Assembly (NCBI RefSeq): GCF_029813835.1
Contig: NZ_JARVKV010000013.1
Location: 46,332-110,331, forward strand
From: Streptomyces sp. DH37
GTDB taxonomy: Bacteria; Actinomycetota; Actinomycetes; Streptomycetales; Streptomycetaceae
Direction of reading: 5' to 3'
DNA length: 64,000 nt
Shown: in pieces, positions 42,666 to 50,789 of the stretch
How positions within the stretch are numbered: the stretch's first letter is position 1
Layout: every line of letters starts with the position of its first letter
Position numbers and translations under genes: made by a program
The notes under the pieces: model-generated
Database searches by the model: none
What the model saw: only the letters and a program-made list of their open reading frames with translations
Told to the model about the DNA's origin: nothing

Positions 42666-43673
42666 TCAGAACGTACGGCTCGGCGTGCGGCGTACGACGA
42701 TCAGCAGCAACGCGGCGCCGAGGCAGGCGGTGAGCGCCCCGACCGGCAGCGTGAGCCGTCCGGAGTCCAGGGCCGCCGCCAGCAGCCGCGAGGACAACTG
42801 CGCCGCCGCGTCCGCCCCGCACACCACGACCGCGCCCGTCAGGGCGGCGCCGGGAAGGCTCCGGCGCAGGTCCGCGCCGAAGACGGCCACGGCCAGATGC
42901 GGGACGAGCAACCCGATGAAACCCAGCGCCCCGACCGCGGCCACCGCGCCCGCCGTCAGCGCCACCGCGCACAGCAGGGCCAGGGTCCGGGCCCGGCGGG
43001 CGGAGAGCCCCGCGGCGAGGGCGATGTCGTCCCCGCAGCGCAGCAGGGTCAACGGCCCGGCCAGCAGCCAGGCCGCGGCTCCCCAGACAAGCGCCCACGG
43101 CCACAGCAGGTGCCAGTGCTCCCACACCCGGCCCTCCGTGGTGCCCACCAGCCACTGCACCACGCTGCCGAGTTCGCCCGGCTCCACCAGCAGCACCATG
43201 GCGGTGAGCCCGCCGAGCACCGCCGACACCAGCACCCCGTGCACGGCGGTCTGCGCGGGATCACCGCGCCCGCGTCCGGCGAGCAGCCACAACAGCGCCG
43301 CTCCAGCACACCCGCCCGCGCACGCGGCGAGGACCACGGCCAGGGGAGAATCCCACCCGGCGAGTCCCAGGGCGGTCGCGGTGACGGCTCCGAGCACCGC
43401 CCCCGGGGTCACGCCCGTCACCTCCGGCCCGGCCAGGGGATTGCGCAGGGCGGACTGCAGGACCAGCCCCGCCACCGCCAGACAAGCGCCCGCGCCGAGG
43501 GCCACCAGCAGTCTGGGCAGGCGCAGTTGGAAGAATATGTGGCGTTCCGTCGCGTCACCGCCACCATTGAGGACGTCCCAGACCACACCCGGGGACATGC
43601 CGCGCCCGGCCACCACTTCCACCCCGGCGCACACGACGGCGGCTGCCGCGAGCGCCGTGAATCGACGGGTCAC
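42666..43673 (-). CDS. FecCD-type metal-chelate permease (second)
   Basis: A 335-residue integral membrane protein of the BtuC/FecCD family with about ten helices: LPRLLVALGAGACLAVAGLV with QSALRNPLAGPEVTGVTPGA (the conserved QxxxRNPLA-P-x-x-G-V-x-x-GA), LLWPWALVWGAAAWL, and GFIGLLVPHLA near the C-terminus. The GTG start at 43673 overlaps the first permease's stop (GTGA). Together with its partner it forms the channel for chelate import. A long upstream open frame is a shadow of the first permease. Confidence 0.93.
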   Translation of the reverse strand: MTRRFTALAAAAVVCAGVEVVAGRGMSPGVVWDVLNGGGDATERHIFFQLRLPRLLVALGAGACLAVAGLVLQSALRNPLAGPEVTGVTPGAVLGAVTATALGLAGWDSPLAVVLAACAGGCAGAALLWLLAGRGRGDPAQTAVHGVLVSAVLGGLTAMVLLVEPGELGSVVQWLVGTTEGRVWEHWHLLWPWALVWGAAAWLLAGPLTLLRCGDDIALAAGLSARRARTLALLCAVALTAGAVAAVGALGFIGLLVPHLAVAVFGADLRRSLPGAALTGAVVVCGADAAAQLSSRLLAAALDSGRLTLPVGALTACLGAALLLIVVRRTPSRTF

Positions 43674-44920
43674 CGTGCGTCCTCCCCTCCGGTCGTCCTG
43701 AGCGCGCGCGAGGGGGAACCACCGGACCCGCCGCACCCGGGGTCGCCCCCGCCGGCGTGGTCCGACGCCCCCGCGCGAGGGCCCTCGTCCACCGCACCGA
43801 AAGCCGCCTTCCGCGGTCCGGGCAGCGGCTCGCGTGCTGCGGCCGAAGCAGCCGGTCCCCGCCGGACCGCCCGGCGGCGGCCACCCGACCGCATCAGCGC
43901 GACACCGGCCGGCACTCCCAGCAGGGCGGTCCAGGCGCCGGCAGGCGTCTCCACGGGTGCCAGCGCCAGCCTGGCCGGGACATCGGCGACCATCACGACA
44001 ACAGCGCCCCACGCCGCGGACCATGGGAGCCAGCGCACCGCCCCGGCCGCGGGATCGAACCAGCGGCTCAGGTGCGGGGCGAGGAAACCCACCCACGCGA
44101 CGGGCCCGCACACCGCCGTCACCGGGGCGATCAGCACCACGGCGATGGCCAGCGCGGCCAGCCGGGCGCGCTGAGCCCGCACACCCAGCGCCTCCGCGTC
44201 CTCGTCGCCCAGCCGCAGCACCGACAGCACCGGCGCGCACAGCACGAGGGCGGGCGCCGCGACGAGCAGCCATGGCCACAGGCCCGTCACGTCCTCCCAC
44301 GTCCGGGCGGAGAGGGAGCCGAGCAGGTAGCGGTAGATCAGCTGGAGGTCGAGCTGGTCGGCCATGACCATCAGGACGAGTAGCGCGGCCTGCAGCGCGG
44401 CCGCCACCGCGGCGCCGGTCAGCAGCACGGCGGACGGACTGCGGCCGATCCCGGCGACGAGCAGCGTGAGGCCGCCCCCGAGCGCGGCCCCGACGATGGC
44501 CAGCAGAGGCTGGACGGCGGCGGGCAGCGAGAGAGCCAGCACCAACGGCGCGGCCACCCCGAGCGCGGCCCCGGACGACACACCCAGCATCTCCGGCACC
44601 GCCAGGGGATTGCGCAGCGCCTCCTGGAGCACCAGTCCGGCCGCGCCCAGACAGGCTCCGGCGACGAGCGCCAGCAGCAGGCGGGGCACGCGAAGTTCGG
44701 TCACGACGATCCCGGCGAGGCTGGTGTCCCCGTCCAGCACCGCGGCGACCAGCCGGTGCGGGGGGACGGAGGGGGTGCCGAGGCTGAGCGCGCAGACCGA
44801 GGAGGCTGCCAGCAGCACGACCACCAGCAGCGGTTGCCACCTCCGCGCTCCGGGCGACGGCCGCTGTCCGCCCGCCGCGGCGCGATGGGCCGCGGCGGGC
44901 ACCGAGAAGGGCTTCCTCAC
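43670..44920 (-). CDS. FecCD-type metal-chelate permease (first)
   Basis: A 416-residue permease of the BtuC/FecCD family: LRVPRLLLALVAGACLGAAG, LQEALRNPLAVPEMLGVSSG, AVLLTGAAVAAALQAALLVL, GPVAWVGFLAPHLSRWF. The GTG at 44920 overlaps the binding-protein stop (GTGA). About 70 residues at the C-terminus (SAAAREPLPGPRKAAFGAVD) form a Gly/Ser/Arg-rich extension not usual in the family, probably cytoplasmic and disordered. Confidence 0.93.
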   Translation of the reverse strand: MRKPFSVPAAAHRAAAGGQRPSPGARRWQPLLVVVLLAASSVCALSLGTPSVPPHRLVAAVLDGDTSLAGIVVTELRVPRLLLALVAGACLGAAGLVLQEALRNPLAVPEMLGVSSGAALGVAAPLVLALSLPAAVQPLLAIVGAALGGGLTLLVAGIGRSPSAVLLTGAAVAAALQAALLVLMVMADQLDLQLIYRYLLGSLSARTWEDVTGLWPWLLVAAPALVLCAPVLSVLRLGDEDAEALGVRAQRARLAALAIAVVLIAPVTAVCGPVAWVGFLAPHLSRWFDPAAGAVRWLPWSAAWGAVVVMVADVPARLALAPVETPAGAWTALLGVPAGVALMRSGGRRRAVRRGPAASAAAREPLPGPRKAAFGAVDEGPRAGASDHAGGGDPGCGGSGGSPSRALRTTGGEDAR

Positions 44921-45894
44921 CGCAGCGAGGCCGTGGCCTCGTCGAGGACGATGCCCAGAGAACGGGTGCCGCGCCCCTTGGCCCACACCTCGGAGTTCAC
45001 CTCGTGGACGTCGCCGTTCCTCACTGCCGGGATCTTGCCCCAGAGGGGGTTCTCGGCCAGCTTCTCCGACAGCTTGCCCGCCGCGTCGCCGAAGCTCAGC
45101 GTCTCGACGAACAGCACGTCGACGTCCTGGGCGAGGATCTCCTCGAGACTGTAACTGCCCTCCACGCCGCGGGACTTCCACGGGTAGTCGGCGATCTTGG
45201 GGAACAGGCTGGCGGCCACGTCGCCCTCCGGGGTCGCGACGCCGAAGTTCTCGTCGCTGCCGTAGATGATGAGCGCGGTCTTCTCACTCGGGGCCTTCTC
45301 GGCCTCGGCGAGCTTGGTCCGGAAGGTCTTCTCCGCCTTCTCCCCCTCGGCGGTGCGGCCGGTGAGCGCGGCGACGTCGCGCAGGTACCCCACGCTGTCC
45401 TGCCACGTCTCGGGCTGCATGGCCCAGAACGTGGTGGCGCCCTTGAGCGCCGGGGCGAGCTTGCCGTGGGTGTCCCCCAGGCCGATCACGAGATCGGGCT
45501 TGTGGGAGAGGATCGCCTCCACCTCCGGGGCGATGAATCCGCCGGGGATGACGTCCACCTCCTTGGCCTTCTCCTCCCCCAGGAAGTCCGGGTGGGCGAG
45601 CAGCGCGCTGTTGGTGGCCGTCGGCACGATGCCCAGTTCCGTCAGGACGTCGTCGCACAGGGCGAACAGGCAGACGATCCGCTCGGGCTCCTTCTTCAGG
45701 GAGACCTTGACGCCGTTGGTGTCGGTCACCTCCGTCGACGCCTTGATGGGCTCGACGGTCACCTCCGTCTTCGCCCCGGGCTTGGCCTTGTCGCTCGCGG
45801 GTTCTTCGGAGGACGAGCCGCAGCCGACCAGGACCGAACCCACCGCCGCTGCGGCGATCCAACTGCGAACAAATCTCGACGATGAGCGCAGCAT
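44917..45894 (-). CDS. Metal-chelate ABC transporter substrate-binding lipoprotein
   Basis: A 325-residue class III (FepB/BtuF-like) binding protein. It has a signal peptide with lipobox LVGC (Cys25), then a Ser/Glu-rich linker, VTDTNGVKVSLKKEPERIVC at the start of the fold, IAPEVEAILSHKPDLVIGLG, the long backbone helix, and DVDVLFVETLSF. No His-rich loop as in ZnuA is seen, so it should bind a chelate rather than a bare ion. It is the first gene of the leftward operon and starts 48 bases from a Zur/Fur-type box. Its likely ligand is the metal-loaded peptide product of the same operon. Confidence 0.93.
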   Translation of the reverse strand: MLRSSSRFVRSWIAAAAVGSVLVGCGSSSEEPASDKAKPGAKTEVTVEPIKASTEVTDTNGVKVSLKKEPERIVCLFALCDDVLTELGIVPTATNSALLAHPDFLGEEKAKEVDVIPGGFIAPEVEAILSHKPDLVIGLGDTHGKLAPALKGATTFWAMQPETWQDSVGYLRDVAALTGRTAEGEKAEKTFRTKLAEAEKAPSEKTALIIYGSDENFGVATPEGDVAASLFPKIADYPWKSRGVEGSYSLEEILAQDVDVLFVETLSFGDAAGKLSEKLAENPLWGKIPAVRNGDVHEVNSEVWAKGRGTRSLGIVLDEATASLR

Positions 45895-45941
45895 CGATGC
45901 CCTCGCTTCTTTTCAGGTACCGGGAACGCATCGAAGATACA

Positions 45942-45956
45942 TGATAATCGTTTTCA
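45942..45956. promoter_or_regulatory. Zur/Fur-family operator-like box
   Basis: TGATAATCGTTTTCA, a 7-1-7 imperfect palindrome lying in the 84 bases between divergent starts (45894 and 45979). Read on the other strand it is TGAAAACGATTATCA, which resembles the TGAAAAT-n-ATTTTCA type box described for actinobacterial Zur. A Fur-type regulator of iron is the alternative. It is well placed to control both the uptake/RiPP operon and the beta-propeller gene. Confidence 0.6.
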
Positions 45957-45978
45957 CAGACTGGTTTCTGGAGGACTC

Positions 45979-47178
45979 ATGCCCACTGCCACACCCGTCC
46001 TGCTCGTCTCCGACCATGTGGCCGGAGCCGTGCACCTGCTGACCGTGCCGGACGGCACCGCAGTAGGACGCCTCACCGGCCGTCATCTCTCCGAGCACGC
46101 CGGGTTCCTGGCGCTGCCGGGCGGGCGGGTGGCCTGCGTCGACGACCGTCGAGGGGAACTGCTGGTACTCGATCCCTTCGCCGAGAAACTCGTGGAGCGT
46201 GCGATCCCGGTCGCCGTGCCGGCCGAACACCTCGCCTGCGACCCGTCCGGCCGCCGGCTGGCCGTCACCACCGGCCTCGGCAAGAACAGCGAACCCTGGT
46301 CGGACCTGCTCACGGTCCTCGACCTGGCCACCGGAGAGGCCGCGCGGGTACGGACGCGCATCGGCGAACCGGGCGTAACCGTACTGGGCGAGACCGACCC
46401 GCTGGTCGTGCTGCGCCACCGGGAACCCGGCGCGCTGGCCGTCCACCGGTTCGCTGACCTCCTCGCGGCTCCGCCCGGCTGCCCTCCGGTCGCCCCTCAC
46501 GCGATCCTGCCGCTGCCGGACGACGGACACGGGGACGCACAGGCACCCGGTTCGGAGCATGTGTTCGCGGCCACGAGCGAGGGAGTGCACCGGGCCCGGA
46601 GGGAGGGTGACGCGCTCACCACCGAGGCGACCATTCCGTGGGGATCGCCCGCCCGGGGCTGGTACCTCCGGCTCGACACTCGGCGGCAGGCGCTGTGGAC
46701 CACGCTGCGCGGCGGCGACCCGGACCCGCTGCAATGGCCGCAGTGGACCAACCAGGCATGGCACCACGATCTGGGAACAGGCCGCACGCTGCTCACGGAC
46801 CTCGGTCCCGGACTCGTCTTCCGGCTGGCCCTCGCCCGGCGCCACACCGCCTTCACCCGTATCCATCCCGACGGCGACGAGCTGATCCTTCTCGACGCCG
46901 ACAACGTCGTCCGCCGCTCCCCCCTGCCGGCCATGGACGGCGCGCCGCGTCGCGGCGGCACCCCCTGGGAAGGCGTCCAACGCCGAGCGGTGGCCGCCTC
47001 ACCGGGCTCCGACTGGATCGCCGTCACCCGAGGCGGCCACGGCGAAGTGCACATCGTCGACGCAGAGACCGGCCATGAGGCGGCCCGTCCACGGCTGAGC
47101 ACACCGCTGCATCACGGCGGCCACATGACACTGCGCGTCCAGAATGACGGCGCCGACGGTGATCCCGTGGGACGGTGA
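45979..47178 (+). CDS. YncE-like beta-propeller protein
   Basis: A 399-residue protein made of repeated four-stranded units: VSDHVAGAVHLLTVPDG, LPGGRVACVDDRRGELLVLD, DPSGRRLAVTTGLG, SPGSDWIAVTRGGHGEVHIV. These resemble YncE/SMP30-like WD-type propellers. There is no signal peptide. His residues cluster near the end (LHHGGHM) and in QAWHHD. GGAGG lies six bases before ATG 45979. It shares the Zur/Fur-type box with the divergent binding protein, so it is probably co-regulated; handling of the chelate or metal is inferred only. Confidence 0.8.
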   Translation: MPTATPVLLVSDHVAGAVHLLTVPDGTAVGRLTGRHLSEHAGFLALPGGRVACVDDRRGELLVLDPFAEKLVERAIPVAVPAEHLACDPSGRRLAVTTGLGKNSEPWSDLLTVLDLATGEAARVRTRIGEPGVTVLGETDPLVVLRHREPGALAVHRFADLLAAPPGCPPVAPHAILPLPDDGHGDAQAPGSEHVFAATSEGVHRARREGDALTTEATIPWGSPARGWYLRLDTRRQALWTTLRGGDPDPLQWPQWTNQAWHHDLGTGRTLLTDLGPGLVFRLALARRHTAFTRIHPDGDELILLDADNVVRRSPLPAMDGAPRRGGTPWEGVQRRAVAASPGSDWIAVTRGGHGEVHIVDAETGHEAARPRLSTPLHHGGHMTLRVQNDGADGDPVGR

Positions 47179-47262
47179 CGGCCTGCGCGGGCCGGCACGC
47201 TCCAGGCGTCCGGAACAGCCGCCCACAGAAGCGATGTCCGGTACCACGCCACACGTGCGTCC

Positions 47263-47665
47263 CTACGCCGTTTCTCCTATCGTGGCTGGCTGCCGAGTCC
47301 GGTCCCGCGACGCAGCAGCAGGCCACGTAACGCCTCGCGACCGATGCGGCTGATCCGGCCGTGGACGGTGCGCAGGTAGGCAACCGACCAGCGGGTGAGG
47401 GGCCGGCCGAGCGCGATGGGGCGGGTGGTGGGTGGCCGTCTGGATGGCGAAGTCCTCGTCCTCGCTGAGCAGGCGGGGACGGCCTCCCGCCCACCGAGGG
47501 TCCAGGCAGGCCAGGCCGATCTCGTCGAAGCGGCGGATCACACTCCTGACGGTATCCTCGTCAGCCCGCACCAGCCGGGCGATCACCGGCACCCCGGTTC
47601 CCGCCAGCCGAGGCCAGCAGCATCATCGTGCGCCGGTAGCAGGTCCATATACTGCACTTGAACCA
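47263..47665 (-). pseudogene. IS630-family transposase, N-terminal remnant
   Basis: Minus strand: CYRRTMMLLASAGGNR, then in the next frame VPVIARLVRADEDTVRSVIR, RFDEIGLACLDPRWAGGRPR, LLSEDEDFAIQTA, then frame-broken traces of TRWSV. This is the N-terminal HTH region of IS630-type transposases; the DDE part is gone. Confidence 0.75.
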
Positions 47666-47751
47666 GCCGCGTCCCTTGCTGGTGCCTTGTTCCTGTCCTC
47701 GGCCGCTTCCGGTTCCGGAATCAGGTGGTCTGCGACCGCGGTGATCACAGG

Positions 47752-48171
47752 TCACCAGGGCAGGAAGGCGTGGATCTCCTTGCCGCCCGCCCGGGCCGGC
47801 ACTTCGGTGTGGTGGGCCAGGCGCTGGACGATGGGCCAGCCGAACCCGCCGGTGCCGCCGTGCAGGTCGTCGGCGCGGGGCCGGGGCGGGGCCGGGTTGG
47901 TGTCGCCGACGGTGATCTGGATACTGCCGCGGACCAGGGCCAGGCACAGGGTGAGGGGGCCGGGGGCGTGGCGGACGGCGTTGGTGACCAGTTCGGAGAC
48001 CACCAGCAGCACATCCTCGCGGTGTCGGTCGGTCGCCGGAGGCGTGGTGCGGGCCAGGGCGGCCAGGAAAGCGTCGGCGGCGTCCCGGGCGCGGGCGATG
48101 GCCGGAGGGCGGCCGTCGAACTCGGCCCGCAGATGCGGCGCTCCCACGCCCTGGCTGGCGGTGATCTCCAT
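47752..48171 (-). CDS. ATP-binding protein, anti-sigma-factor kinase-like (HATPase_c)
   Basis: A 139-residue GHKL ATPase of the RsbW/SpoIIAB-like group: DAADAFLAALARTTPPATD, VLLVVSELVTNAVRHAPGP (N box), VGDTNPAPPRP (G1-like DxGxG degraded), GGTGGFGWPIVQRLAHHTEV (G2 region). Such proteins bind sigma factors or phosphorylate STAS-domain antagonists. ATG 48171 is preferred to an upstream frame that is not family-like. The upstream STAS gene on the same strand, 183 bases away, is the natural partner. Confidence 0.88.
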   Translation of the reverse strand: MEITASQGVGAPHLRAEFDGRPPAIARARDAADAFLAALARTTPPATDRHREDVLLVVSELVTNAVRHAPGPLTLCLALVRGSIQITVGDTNPAPPRPRADDLHGGTGGFGWPIVQRLAHHTEVPARAGGKEIHAFLPW

Positions 48172-48354
48172 ATGCTGGACCCCCGTCTTCCCTGCAACGG
48201 CTCGCGGAGGCCAGCCGCCCGTCGACGCCGAGCAGCCTATGCCAGGCAGCGCCAGCTTGAGCCTCCGCTGGTGTACAAGTTCCCGCTCCCCGGCCGGGCG
48301 CACCCGCCCTCTCCCCCGACCGGGCGCCCCGAATTCCCGCCGGTGACCGGCCGG

Positions 48355-48666
48355 TCAGGCGATATTGGGGAACACGCCGGACAGGCCCGTCAGATCCAGC
48401 AGCCGGGCCGACTGCTCCCTCACCCCGGTCAGGGCCAGGCGGCCGCCGCGTTCCCGGCAGCACTTGGACAGGCCGATCAGGGCATGCAGGCCGGCGGAGT
48501 CCATGAAGGACACTCCCGACAGGTCCACCACCAGCTCCCGCCACGGCCCGGTCACCTCCCGCACCGCGTCGGCCAGCGCCGGCGCGGTGTGAAGATCGAT
48601 CTCCCCCACCGGATGCAGCACCAGCGTGCCGCGCTCGCAGCTGGCCGGGACAGACAACATGTACAT
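48355..48666 (-). CDS. STAS-domain anti-anti-sigma factor
   Basis: A 103-residue STAS protein: GTLVLHPVGEIDLHTAPALA, WRELVVDLSGVSFMDSAGLH (Ser of DSAG is the phosphorylation site), ALIGLSKCCRERGGRLALTG. It resembles BldG/RsbV-type antagonists that are switched off by an anti-sigma kinase. Start ATG 48666 (or 48660) follows GGGAAGGGGG. It lies upstream of the HATPase gene in the same direction, suggesting a partner-switching pair. Confidence 0.9.
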   Translation of the reverse strand: MYMLSVPASCERGTLVLHPVGEIDLHTAPALADAVREVTGPWRELVVDLSGVSFMDSAGLHALIGLSKCCRERGGRLALTGVREQSARLLDLTGLSGVFPNIA

Positions 48667-49139
48667 GGCTGCTCGACCCCCTTCCCGGGGTGGATCAGCC
48701 CACACCAACCAGCACCCGCTCACCCGCGGCAGACTCCCGCGCGCAAGTCGCGCCCAGATCACCGCAGGCACCACACGGCCACCCCGCCAAGCCGGCGGGA
48801 CGACCACCCCTCACCGTCACACACCTCCGCCCCGTACCGCCACCCTCCCAGGCCAGCCGCCACGAGACATTCACCCGCCAGCACGGCCCCTTGGCCGCGC
48901 CAGACCACATGCGCGTAACCACCGACAGCGGCCACTCGTTGAACCAGACGCCGCCGCGCTGTGCACAGCTGGGCACCCGGGACCCCGCACCCCACGGCCC
49001 CGGGGGCCCAGCCCGGCCCACGGGCCGGCCTCCCCGCCCCCAAGCGGACCGGCCACCGGCCTCGCGGCCGCTTCCCCCACCCGCCCCGCAGCAGCGGCCC
49101 GTCCCGGGTGCGGCGGAAGGTGGTCTGGCCGAACCGGGC
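48667..49139. other. Stretch without a recognisable gene
   Basis: Several long open frames on both strands are Pro/Arg/Ala-rich and non-coding in character. The last ~60 bases may already be IS5 debris (a GGLAEPGRPGGLGSK-like piece). Upstream of the STAS gene it should hold its promoter; none was identified. Confidence 0.3.
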
Positions 49140-49440
49140 CGGCCAGGCGGGCTGGGCAGCAAGCACCACTTGATCACCGACCGACGCGGAACCTCTCTCG
49201 CCGTCTCCCTGACCGGCGGAAACCGCCACGGTGTCACCCAGTTGACACCCACCCCTGCTGGACGCGATCTTCCGCATCCGCAGGGCCCGCAGGCGACCGA
49301 GGCACCGGCCGGGCCGGCTGTTCGCCGACCGCGGCTATGACTTCGGCACATACCGGCGCATCCTCCGGGCCCGCGGCATCACTCCCAGGATCGGCCTGGG
49401 GGGAACATCGATACAGCCGTTGGCGCGGAGATTGATCATG
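49140..49440 (+). pseudogene. IS5-family transposase, C-terminal remnant
   Basis: GSKHHLITDRRGTSLAVSLT and GGNRHGVTQL, a frameshift near 49255, then DAIFRIRRARR and RLFADRGYDFGTYRRILRAR with GITPRIG. This is the catalytic centre of the IS5 group with two Asp regions; the end is truncated 37 bases before the Sua5 gene. Confidence 0.75.
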
Positions 49441-49447
49441 ACCATCG

Positions 49448-49494
49448 CCGGTTCTTGACGCACCTAGAATTGCGAGGGTGAGGGCAAGAACCGG
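49448..49494. promoter_or_regulatory. Inverted repeat spanning the Sua5 start codon
   Basis: CCGGTTCTTG (49448-49457) and CAAGAACCGG (49485-49494) are perfect 10-bp arms separated by 27 bases. The loop holds the GAGG and GTG start of the following gene. It may be an IS end or an mRNA structure controlling translation. Confidence 0.4.
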
Positions 49495-50455
49495 TGACAT
49501 CGAGAAGGCGGCCGGTGTGCTGCGCGCCGGGGGCCTGGTGGCTCTTCCGACGGAGACCGTCTACGGCCTGGGCGCCAACGCCGAGGACCCCGCTGCCGTC
49601 TCGCGCATCTTCCAGGTCAAGGGACGTCCGTCCTCGCACCCGCTGATCGTCCACATCGGCGGCGCGGAGCAACTGGACGACTGGGTCCAGGACGTGCCCC
49701 AGGCGGCGCGTCTGCTGGCCGAACGCTTCTGGCCGGGGCCGCTCACGCTGGTCCTGCGGCGCGGTCGCCGGGTGCCCCTGGAAGCGACTGGTGGCCTGGA
49801 GACGGTGGCCGTGCGTGTGCCCGACCACCCTGTCGCGCTCGCGCTGTTGTCGGCCTTCGGTGGTGGTGTCACGGCCCCGTCCGCCAACCGCTTCGGCTCG
49901 GTGAGCCCCACGACCGCGGACGACGTTCGTGCCGAACTCGGCGATGCCGTCGACTTCGTGCTGGACGGCGGGCCCTGCGAGGTCGGTGTCGAGTCGACCA
50001 TCGTCGACGCCACGGGCGATGCCCTGACCATCTTGCGGCCGGGCGGGATGACGCGCGAGGACCTCGAAGCGGTGCTGGGATGCCCACTCGAGATCCCGGC
50101 CACCAGCCGCATCCGGGTGCCGGGCCAGCATCCATCGCACTACGCGCCGCGTGCCCGGGTCGTCCTGGTCGAGCCGGAGAAGATCGTCGCCGAGGCGGAG
50201 CTGGCGCAGGAGCTGGGGCAGCGGGTGGGCGTCTTTCTTCCTGCCGCCTTCGCCGGTGCCGAGGTGAAGGCACACGCGGTGGTGCAGGTCCCCGGTTCGA
50301 TGGCCGCCTATGCGCGGGGGCTGTACGGGTTCCTGCGCGAACTCGACCAGCGGGGGTGCGACCTCATCGTCGCGTCCCTGCCGGCGGAGGAGGGGCTGGG
50401 ACTGGCGATCGCCAACCGGCTCCGCCGCGCCGCGGGGCCGCGGACCACCCTGTGA
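49478..50455 (+). CDS. L-threonylcarbamoyladenylate synthase (Sua5/YrdC family)
   Basis: A 325-residue enzyme that makes threonylcarbamoyl-AMP from Thr, bicarbonate and ATP for the t6A37 modification of ANN-decoding tRNAs. The YrdC domain (residues ~1-200) shows LPTETVYGLGANA, KGRPSSHPLIVHI, FWPGPLTLVL, VAVRVPDHPVALAL, APSANRFGSVSPTTA, VESTIVDATG and ILRPGG. The C-terminal Sua5 domain (~215-325) follows after the HYAPRARVVLVE linker, so this is the long Sua5 form rather than the short TsaC form. GTG 49478 has GAGG directly upstream. A large leftward open frame over it is a shadow. Confidence 0.95.
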   Translation: MRARTGDIEKAAGVLRAGGLVALPTETVYGLGANAEDPAAVSRIFQVKGRPSSHPLIVHIGGAEQLDDWVQDVPQAARLLAERFWPGPLTLVLRRGRRVPLEATGGLETVAVRVPDHPVALALLSAFGGGVTAPSANRFGSVSPTTADDVRAELGDAVDFVLDGGPCEVGVESTIVDATGDALTILRPGGMTREDLEAVLGCPLEIPATSRIRVPGQHPSHYAPRARVVLVEPEKIVAEAELAQELGQRVGVFLPAAFAGAEVKAHAVVQVPGSMAAYARGLYGFLRELDQRGCDLIVASLPAEEGLGLAIANRLRRAAGPRTTL

Positions 50456-50675
50456 CCAGCGCCGGCGCCCTGCCCTTACTGCTCCCGGGCGCGGGGCCTG
50501 GCGGATCCGGGGCGGATTCGGCTGAGCCTCCGCCGGTCTGGCAGGCCGGGCACAGCTCGTGCCGCCCGTCGCCGGTGACGGCCGTTCCCCATTCCCGCCA
50601 CACCTCGCAGCCCGCGGCCCGCGCCAGATCGGCGCGGGCCGCGGTGCTGGGCGCGTGATCGGCTCCGTGAGCCAT
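50364..50675 (-). CDS. Possible small CxxC protein
   Basis: About 103 codons from ATG 50675 with ADLARAAGCEVWREWGTAVT and HELCPACQTGG, a CxxC knuckle such as seen in small Zn-binding proteins. The 3' part is Pro/Ser/Gly-rich and overlaps the end of Sua5 on the other strand by ~90 bases. A 14-bp hairpin lies within its first codons. It may be a real short gene with a false C-terminal extension, or chance. Confidence 0.3.
   Translation of the reverse strand: MAHGADHAPSTAARADLARAAGCEVWREWGTAVTGDGRHELCPACQTGGGSAESAPDPPGPAPGSSKGRAPALVTGWSAAPRRGGAGWRSPVPAPPPPAGTRR
50612..50644 (+). terminator. Very stable hairpin downstream of Sua5
   Basis: Perfect 14-bp arms (50612-50625 and 50631-50644) with a five-base loop. 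It lies 157 bases after the Sua5 stop and could terminate Sua5 transcription. Confidence 0.5.
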
Positions 50676-50789
50676 CGGGTCGTGCCCTTCCGCGGGTGAT
50701 CGAGCGGTGAACCCGGTGGGGTCTCCTTCACGTATACGGGTCCCCACCGACCGGGGCGAATCACGCCAGGGCGGCCACGGCCGGGATGG

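Noticed and set aside
42666..44840. A single 724-codon permease frame
   Set aside because: The upstream half is the off-frame reading of the first permease. The real second permease starts at the overlapping GTG (43673).
45930..45960. An IdeR/DmdR-type iron box (TTAGGTTAGGCTAACCTAA form)
   Set aside because: The sequence lacks the TTAGG/CCTAA halves; its TGAAAA/TGATAA halves fit the Zur/Fur type better.
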